Assembly: GCA_010093515.1 (NCBI GenBank)
Contig: MU001676.1
Coordinates: 1,002,666 to 1,066,665 of the forward strand
From: Lineolata rhizophorae
Taxonomy: Eukaryota; Ascomycota; Dothideomycetes; Lineolatales; Lineolataceae
Length of the DNA stretch: 64,000 nucleotides
Direction of reading: 5' to 3'
The notes under the pieces are model-generated. The model was not told the DNA's origin. It saw nothing but the letters and a program-made list of their open reading frames with translations, and did no database searches. The translations under genes and the position numbers were made by a program. Every line of letters begins with the position of its first letter. Positions within the stretch are counted from its first letter, which is position 1. Shown piece after piece: positions 58,270-64,000 of the stretch.

Positions 58270-59139
58270 ATGCCGCCCAAACGCCGTTCTGCCGGAGGAG
58301 TCACTGGCCCCGCCGCCGCGGCCAAGTCCCGCGCGGGACAAACCACGCTGAGCTTCCACGGCAAGCCAAATAAGGTGACAAAGCCTGCTGCGCCTTCGCT
58401 TGGAAAAGATGCCAAGCCATCCTCTACAGCAAGCGCGGAAAAAGGTGCCCCACTCGTGGCGCCCAAAGCGGCGAGGCTTTCCAGCGGGACGACGACGGAC
58501 GAGAGTTCCGTGGACGACAGCGCGTTGGCTTCGCCTGTCGACATTGATGTCGATGAGGAGGAGGATAGGGACCAGGAGGACCTCGCGAGGGCAGAGCAAG
58601 ATGAGTCGGAGGAGGAAGATGAGCATGATATGAGTGGATTGAGCATTGAGACGACGGGCACGGCGGGCACGACGGGATCAATGGGAGCGACTGTGGCAGA
58701 GAAGGCGCTTCTAGAGCAGGCAAGGGCGGAGCCGAGAGAGGAGATCGAAGCAGAGGCGGAGAAGGTATCGGAGTCGAGGATTAAGGCGTATTGGCGGGAG
58801 AAGGAGAAGGCGCGGTTGGCACCAAGGGTGCATCAGGAGGGGTTGAGCGTGCATGAGAAGGTGCTGAGGGAGTGGGACACGAGTGGGCAGTATGGGGTAA
58901 GTGTGCTGGCTTCTGCACATGTTGTGTGGTGATATCTGTGTTGCTAACTGGACGCCTTTGTGCTCATTCAGCCCTGCATGGGCATCCCACGCATCAAGCG
59001 CTGGAAGCGCGCCTATAAGCTTAACCTTAACCCACCTATTGAAGTGCTGGCCGTTCTGCTTAAGGAGCAGGAGTCGAATAACCGAAGGGCGCAGCAAGCG
59101 TATATCGACGTGCTCATGAGTTCACGGTTCAACGACTGA
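58270..59139 (+). CDS. DNA polymerase delta subunit 4 (Cdm1/p12 type)
   Basis: Small accessory subunit of the replicative polymerase delta. The deduced protein is 264 aa from two exons (58270-58896 and 58972-59139) with a 75-bp intron carrying a GCTAAC branch point. The C-terminal signature is clear after splicing: DTSGQYG|PCMGIPRIKRWKR, then LNPPIEVLAVLLKEQ and YIDVLMSSRF. The N-terminus has MPPKRRS and QTTLSFHG, a variant of the PCNA-binding QxxL motif lacking the two aromatics at the usual place. The middle is acidic and Ser-rich. The start was set at the ATG of MPPKRRS; the frame is open upstream but in promoter-like sequence. Gene identity rests on the C-terminal domain. Confidence 0.92.
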
Positions 59140-60184
59140 GCTATTAGTTGCTTTCTTGGGACTCGATCTACGTTCCCGGGATTTTATTGGTGGCATCACG
59201 GGCGTTTTGGCGTTGAATGACGTACGGATGTGTGCGCGACCTTGCCATCGCTTTCAGGGGAGTTGTGGACTACTGCAGAGGGCCAAATAAGGACGTTCTA
59301 TGCAGAGCGGACGGGATGGGTGGACCTTCGTGACCTTGTACAACGAATCGAACGATTATTTCATCATCGGCGCCTGGTGTCGGCAAATCATGCGAATTCT
59401 TGATCTTGACTCGACTAACAAATTCCCCTTACCAGCGCCACTATAGGACTTTCTCAACGGGCATTCCCACGTGGTGTTTCAAAGCAGCGTCATCCCAGCG
59501 CCAGTAGATCGGTCAGTCGATACTCTTCCAAACACCGGATCAGGGCCGCACGTGTCCCTCGATCAATCAACACAAAATTCATGCGGAAATGCTCGACTCG
59601 ACGATGGCCCGTGTGCGATGCCGCCCTGTTTCGGCCAGTGGCGAGATCTCCACGTGCCTGGCCGCGGCCCCGGTGAGGCTCCTGGCCCCGGTCGACCTAG
59701 GCCTGCGCGCCGCTGATCGCCTGCACCGCGCAAAACCCGGCGACTGGCCGTCAACCCCTGCCCTCCCCGCCCCAGCGGCCCCTCTTTCTCCATCGACCCG
59801 CCCAGGGCGCCTAGCTAGGCACTGCACGTTATTGCAACCTTCCTCTTCCCCTTTTACCCACTCGCGGACGGCCTCTCGTCCTAGCTCGCGGAGCACGCAT
59901 GCTGGCTCCTGCAAGCCGGGTCATGCAGTGCAGGCGCGCCGTTGGCGCCCCGCGCATGCCGCCCTAGCGCTGCGCGGCACTCGCTTTGTTTAAATAGCCC
60001 TCGGCGGCGGAGCTGCCTCCTGCGAGCCTTCGACCAGGCGTATCCCAGCGCCCTCCTCCGTCCGCGCCGCGCCGCGCCTCCGCTCGTCTTGCTTCTCTCG
60101 AGCCTTCGCCCACTCCCACCGGTCCCCAATCGGGCGAGCCACTCGCGCACTCGCTCATTCTTGCGAGCGCCCTCAGGTCCCGCG
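59140..60184. promoter_or_regulatory. Upstream region of the GDSL esterase gene
   Basis: 1045 bases from the end of the polymerase-subunit gene to the esterase start. A TATA-like TTTAAATAG lies at 59989-59997, about 190 bases before the ATG. GC-rich chance frames occur on both strands. Nothing else was recognised. Confidence 0.5.
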
Positions 60185-61641
60185 ATGCGCATGCCGGCCG
60201 ATAGGGACGAGGGCGAGCACGACGCCGCGGCAGCTCGCGGCGGGGCCGCCGTCCCCAGCCCGCCGAGCAGGAGCCCGGCCCGGACGCCGCGGCCGGCACT
60301 GCTCTCGCGGAGCACGTTTGCCGCGCCGCAGAGCAGCAGCCTGCCCTCCCCGTCGTCGTCGTCGACGGCGGCAACGGGCCGGCCGGGACTCGGCCCGCGC
60401 AGCTCGTCCAGCAGCGCCAGCGTCGCGACGCTGCGGTCGCTCGGCAGGAGGGCGATCCGCTCGTTCACAGGGAGGGAGAGCGCGAGCGAGTTGGATGCGA
60501 GGCCACGGGTTATCCTGTTTGGGGATAGCCTGACGGAGTTTGGGTTTGGGGACGAGTGGGGGTTGGGGAGGAGGTTGCAGGGGTACTATGGGGAGAAGGC
60601 TGTGGTGGTGAATATGGGAAAGGCTGGGTGAGTTTGATATCCTTTCCCCTGTTGGTTTTACTTTTTGGGTTTTGAATAGAGCTTGTGGTTCGGCGGTAGT
60701 TTTTCTGGCATGTTTATTTAAATTTCAATTCAACAGCTCAAACTTGCTTTTCACTACCAATATATCACACCACTAACCGACTGTTCCCCGTCAGCTTCAC
60801 GTCCAGTCGCCTCATCCCCCACTTCCACCAGCTCCTCGCCCAGATCCGCGATCTAGTCTTCTACCCCCGCCCACCCCTCCTCTTCACCATCTGGCTAGGT
60901 GCCAACGACGCCTGCCTACCCCCGGTGTGGGCTCACGTCCCCGTCGACGACTTCATCGCTAACATCGCCGGCTTCGTGGACGCGCTTCTGGCGGAGCCGG
61001 CCTGCGAGGACACCCGCGTCGTGCTGATCACGCCGCCGCCGATCAACGTGCGGGCGCAGAGGAGCGGAAAGGACGACGAGGGAAGCGGCAGGGGCTCGCG
61101 CACCAGCGGCAACGGCCTCGACGCTACAAGTGATTCCGCTTCGCAGGCAGCAGAATCAGACGAAGACCGACCCACCAGCGCCGCTGAGTCCGACGCCAAC
61201 GGCCTTCCCACCGACGAACAGGACTCACAGCCTCCTCCAAACCCGCCCACAACCCCCTCCGAACCCGCCGACCCCCGCCGCTCCCGCGCCCACCTCACGT
61301 ACCTCTCCAAGCGCCACTACGCCGCGCGCCTTATGGACCTCGCCGCGTCGTACGCCGCGTCGCCGCACGCCTCGGTGCGCGACCGCGTCCTCGGCATCGA
61401 CGTCTGGACCGCGCTTGTGGCGCACCAGCTCGCGCTGGAGGGGCGGCCGCCGGGTGCGCTGGCCGACGGGGATAGGTTGCCGGGATGCGGGTTGCCAGGC
61501 GCGGGTGAGTTCGCTGAGGGCACGTTTAGGGAGGGAGATGGGGTCCATTTGGGGTGGAGGGGGTATGAGGTGGTGTTTAGGGCGGTGGTGGAGGGTGTGG
61601 GGGCCAAGTGGGTTGGTTGTAGGAGGGAGGGGTTGAGGTGA
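60185..61641 (+). CDS. GDSL/SGNH-family esterase (IAH1-like)
   Basis: Serine hydrolase of the SGNH fold, closest in motif layout to isoamyl acetate-hydrolysing esterases; the substrate is unknown. The deduced protein is 429 aa from two exons (60185-60627, 60795-61641) with a 167-bp intron that splits block II (NMGKAG|FTSSR). Block I is VILFGDSLTEFGFGDEWG with the nucleophile Ser (~residue 113), block III is WLGANDA, and block V is DGVHLGWRGYEV with the catalytic Asp and His. The first 105 residues are Arg/Ser/Ala-rich with no clear signal peptide. An acidic, Pro-rich insertion of about 60 residues separates ITPPPIN from the conserved YAARLMDLA part. Two nearby ATGs (60185, 60191) could start it. 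Confidence 0.9.
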
Positions 61642-62062
61642 GGTGGGTGGTTGTGGGGTGGGAGGGGCGTAAGTCTTGTAAGGGTGCTTGTAGTGTTGAA
61701 TATTAGTGGCAATGGACGGCGCTAGCGCGTCACACGATTCATCATTGGACGGGCATATTTTTCGACGATCCCCTATTGTGAGGAGGATATGGTGTACACA
61801 AAGTACCGTTGCATAGCCGGAGAACAAGCATGATTTTAGCATTCTATGACTACTACCTTAGACGCAGGACAAATAAGAACGCATCGTAATAGCCAGGGCA
61901 GTGACACGCTCACATGAGCTTGAGAGTTTGAAGATTCAATGAAATCTGAAAACATAGCAAAATAGCAAACAACGCAAGAGAGACTCCTATGCGGTTCGAA
62001 TTCTGCTGCTAAGCACGTTTACTAACAACTTATCCGACATTCAAATCAAATCGAACAAAGCC
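61642..62062. other. Convergent intergenic region
   Basis: 421 bases between the esterase gene and the right-edge gene. It becomes AT-rich to the right. No feature was recognised. Confidence 0.5.
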
Positions 62063-64000
62063 CTACTGAAGTTCAATCTCTTCGGGATCTGCGTTTAGCT
62101 TCTCTTTATAGCACTCAGCCATTGGTACAGGCTCTTCATAGTGGCCAGTATAGTATTCTTCCGGCATGGCGCCTTGAAGATAGCATTCGCCAATGAGAAT
62201 GTAGTGGTCGTCCTTCTTTCTCAGAATGTATGGGACTTTGGCGCCCTGAAGCAGCCAAATCTCATCCTGTTCTTTCACATCATTGGGGCCGAATCCAAGC
62301 GAGTCTTCGGCCTGGAAGAATGCTCGTCCCTCCTCGTGCCTTCGGTAACTGTCCTCGAGTTGCGTGATGCTTGGACCATGAACCGGGCTGTCCGTAAACG
62401 ATTCTAAAAACGAACCGTCGGAATCCTTGTTGCGTGATGCAACCAAGGTGTGCCCAGAAAACCCCAGAGTTGGGTGTAAAAATGCTCGAGGTATTGCTCC
62501 TGATTGCGGCAGGCTCAACCTATCCCATAAAAGTTGTGCGGCCTCTTCGGGGGTTTGCTTGCATGAAAATTCCACAAGCTTCACTTTGACAGCATCTTCA
62601 CGTTTTGGGGGCTCCTTTGCCTTTGCCGCAAATAAACCTTGGAACCCGGTGAAGTAACCAGGAGTCTCCACTTTTGGAACCGTCAAAACTGCCGCTTCGA
62701 TTTCGCTGATAACGGTGCCTCCAACGGACACTAGTTCCCAAGTTTTCGTCTGGTGGAATTGGCAGTCAAAGAGCTTCTGGGGATCCAGCAAAATGGCCGC
62801 GAGAGTCGTGTCAGCCAGCACGAGGTTTAAGTTGTCGCGACCTGAAGCGGTGATTAACTGTAGGTTTTTATCTCTCCAACAGCGGAAGTCTTCGTCGAGG
62901 TATAAACTTTTCCACGTTTGATTTGTCGTGGATCGAAGTAGTGACAGTTGGCGACGCAGTAGATCTTGATCGCTTTTCTCTGCCGTCGCCGTCTCGTGTT
63001 TAGATTCACGATCCCTTAAGAATATTAGAAGATCCGCTACCGACGAAGGAAAACATCGTCGCAGTAAGGAATCATCGGTAGAGCTTGCCCGGATTGGAAA
63101 ATCCATTTGAGGTGTTCTCAAGGCGCTAGTGTTAGAGTTGTATTCCTTTATGCAATTCGAAAGGTGCCACTCAGCTTCCATGGCAATCCAGGTATCCGGA
63201 GCTGATGTCCATCTTGATAGCCGGTTTTCGACATTGATCAAACAATCCATGATCGTCTTATTGGTGGCTCCTCCTCCGCCGAGAAGCTTCCTAAGTGTTT
63301 GAAGAATTTGTTCGAGTTTGGTAGCCCGGAACAATTCGTACACCTTCTTCCAGTAGTCTCGTGAGTGCAAAATGTCGATGGGTGACAGATCTCCGGGCAG
63401 AAATTGCGTTGAACTCATTTCTCGCTTCGGGTCGGGCTCTTGTTCCAGTCGCCATACAACTTCTCCAATTAGTTCTACCTCGAGCCTTTCAACAGTGCGC
63501 TTCAATTCGTCCGGGTGAAACGCGTATTTGAACTGCGTCATGGATTTCCATCTCTTGATAAGATGCACGAGCCTCACATGCTCTTTCAAATCCCCGTCTG
63601 TGCAATCCAGGAACTCCGGCGTCACCTGGGCATGCCTCTTTGCTGACCGCATTTTCAATTCTACAGTGAGCTGTCCAAGATCCGGTGACATGTGCGAAAT
63701 TTCGTCGTCTCTCAGGTTCAGGAATATTTCCTTTGTGACCGGCTGTCGACACATATCTTTTTCCAGCTTTTGCAAGAGCAGATGGAGCTTCCATGTCAGC
63801 GCTGGTAAGTCTTCGAATACTAGACGTAGTTCATGTAGCTCTTGTTTCTTCCTGGACACTAGATCTTCCAGTTCATGGTCTCCTCGTGGGAGTTCCAGGA
63901 TACCCTCGGCAACGAGCTGCTGATGAATGCCGCCAACCAGAGCTGAAAGTGGCGAAAGTAGCTTCCACAATTGGCTTTGCTCTTTCTTATGATCGGCTGG
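62063..64000 (-). CDS. C-terminal part of a large fungal protein with a HET-associated-type tail (partial)
   Basis: The frame stays open to the right window edge, so the start lies outside; no ATG is present in the last 30 bases. About 645 residues are visible. The first 400 are helical and rich in Leu/Lys/Glu, with no domain I can name. The end reads DEIWLLQGAKVPYILRK, followed by HYILIGECYLQGAM. That is the pattern (gate, barrier to display, GECYVHG) seen at the C-terminus of many HET-domain proteins. A HET or other N-terminal domain beyond the edge is therefore plausible but not shown. I saw no intron in the visible part. Confidence 0.7.
   Translation of the reverse strand, partial: PADHKKEQSQLWKLLSPLSALVGGIHQQLVAEGILELPRGDHELEDLVSRKKQELHELRLVFEDLPALTWKLHLLLQKLEKDMCRQPVTKEIFLNLRDDEISHMSPDLGQLTVELKMRSAKRHAQVTPEFLDCTDGDLKEHVRLVHLIKRWKSMTQFKYAFHPDELKRTVERLEVELIGEVVWRLEQEPDPKREMSSTQFLPGDLSPIDILHSRDYWKKVYELFRATKLEQILQTLRKLLGGGGATNKTIMDCLINVENRLSRWTSAPDTWIAMEAEWHLSNCIKEYNSNTSALRTPQMDFPIRASSTDDSLLRRCFPSSVADLLIFLRDRESKHETATAEKSDQDLLRRQLSLLRSTTNQTWKSLYLDEDFRCWRDKNLQLITASGRDNLNLVLADTTLAAILLDPQKLFDCQFHQTKTWELVSVGGTVISEIEAAVLTVPKVETPGYFTGFQGLFAAKAKEPPKREDAVKVKLVEFSCKQTPEEAAQLLWDRLSLPQSGAIPRAFLHPTLGFSGHTLVASRNKDSDGSFLESFTDSPVHGPSITQLEDSYRRHEEGRAFFQAEDSLGFGPNDVKEQDEIWLLQGAKVPYILRKKDDHYILIGECYLQGAMPEEYYTGHYEEPVPMAECYKEKLNADPEEIELQ

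Noticed and set aside
61990-62012. B-box-like GGTTCGAATTC
   Set aside because: No A box or stems upstream at tRNA spacing.

Overview
The window is nuclear DNA from a filamentous ascomycete (Pezizomycotina, most likely a sordariomycete). The evidence is short introns with CTAAC-like branch points, a fused CPSase pyrimidine gene, a HET-domain protein, a Zn2Cys6 regulator, a fungal Dicer-like 1 and fungal-only membrane families. Coding sequence is GC-rich. I rebuilt 31 introns by joining frames to family conservation; 29 are GT-AG and two are GC-AG. I recognised no tRNA, rRNA, transposon, CRISPR or bacterial-type feature.

Layout, left to right. 1-3748 (-): first ~1225 residues of the multifunctional CPSase (ura2/pyrABCN), cut by the left edge. 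5065-9484 (-): SNF2/RING ATPase with a small hidden 3' exon. 9485-11791: AT-rich spacer with a near-perfect hairpin. 11792-14681 (+): fungal four-helix membrane protein. 15483-17510 (-) and 17847-19217 (+): MYST acetyltransferase esa1 and exonuclease rex4, sharing a 336-bp divergent promoter. 19472-21278 (-): cyclopropane-fatty-acid synthase. 22481-24499 (-): HET protein. 24926-26239 (+): unknown protein with four PPxY motifs. 26474-27142 (-): RNase H2 subunit C. 27143-30344: the largest gene-poor gap.

30345-32255 (+): ZrfC-like ZIP zinc transporter with repeated CHxH modules. 32610-33802 (-) and 34628-39268 (+): TAP42 and Dicer-like 1, divergent. 40451-41475 (-): ubiquitin C-terminal hydrolase. 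42685-47581 (-): TRP/YVC1-like channel with a long repeat-expanded tail. 50285-53951 (+): NIT4/NirA-like Zn2Cys6 regulator with a 573-bp intron. 56490-57937 (-) and 58270-59139 (+): decapping scavenger DcpS and DNA polymerase delta subunit 4, divergent. 60185-61641 (+): GDSL/SGNH esterase. 62063-64000 (-): C-terminal part of a HET-associated-type protein cut by the right edge.

The genes are mostly unrelated housekeeping and regulatory functions: pyrimidine synthesis, chromatin, DNA replication and RNase H2, RNA silencing and mRNA cap turnover, TOR/PP2A, ubiquitin, zinc uptake and calcium. There is no sign of a biosynthetic cluster. The most unusual signals are the zinc transporter whose three CHxH modules are each split by an intron at exactly the same residue and phase, the 29-bp hairpin whose minus-strand transcript gains G-U pairs, and the recent in-frame duplication in the channel tail.
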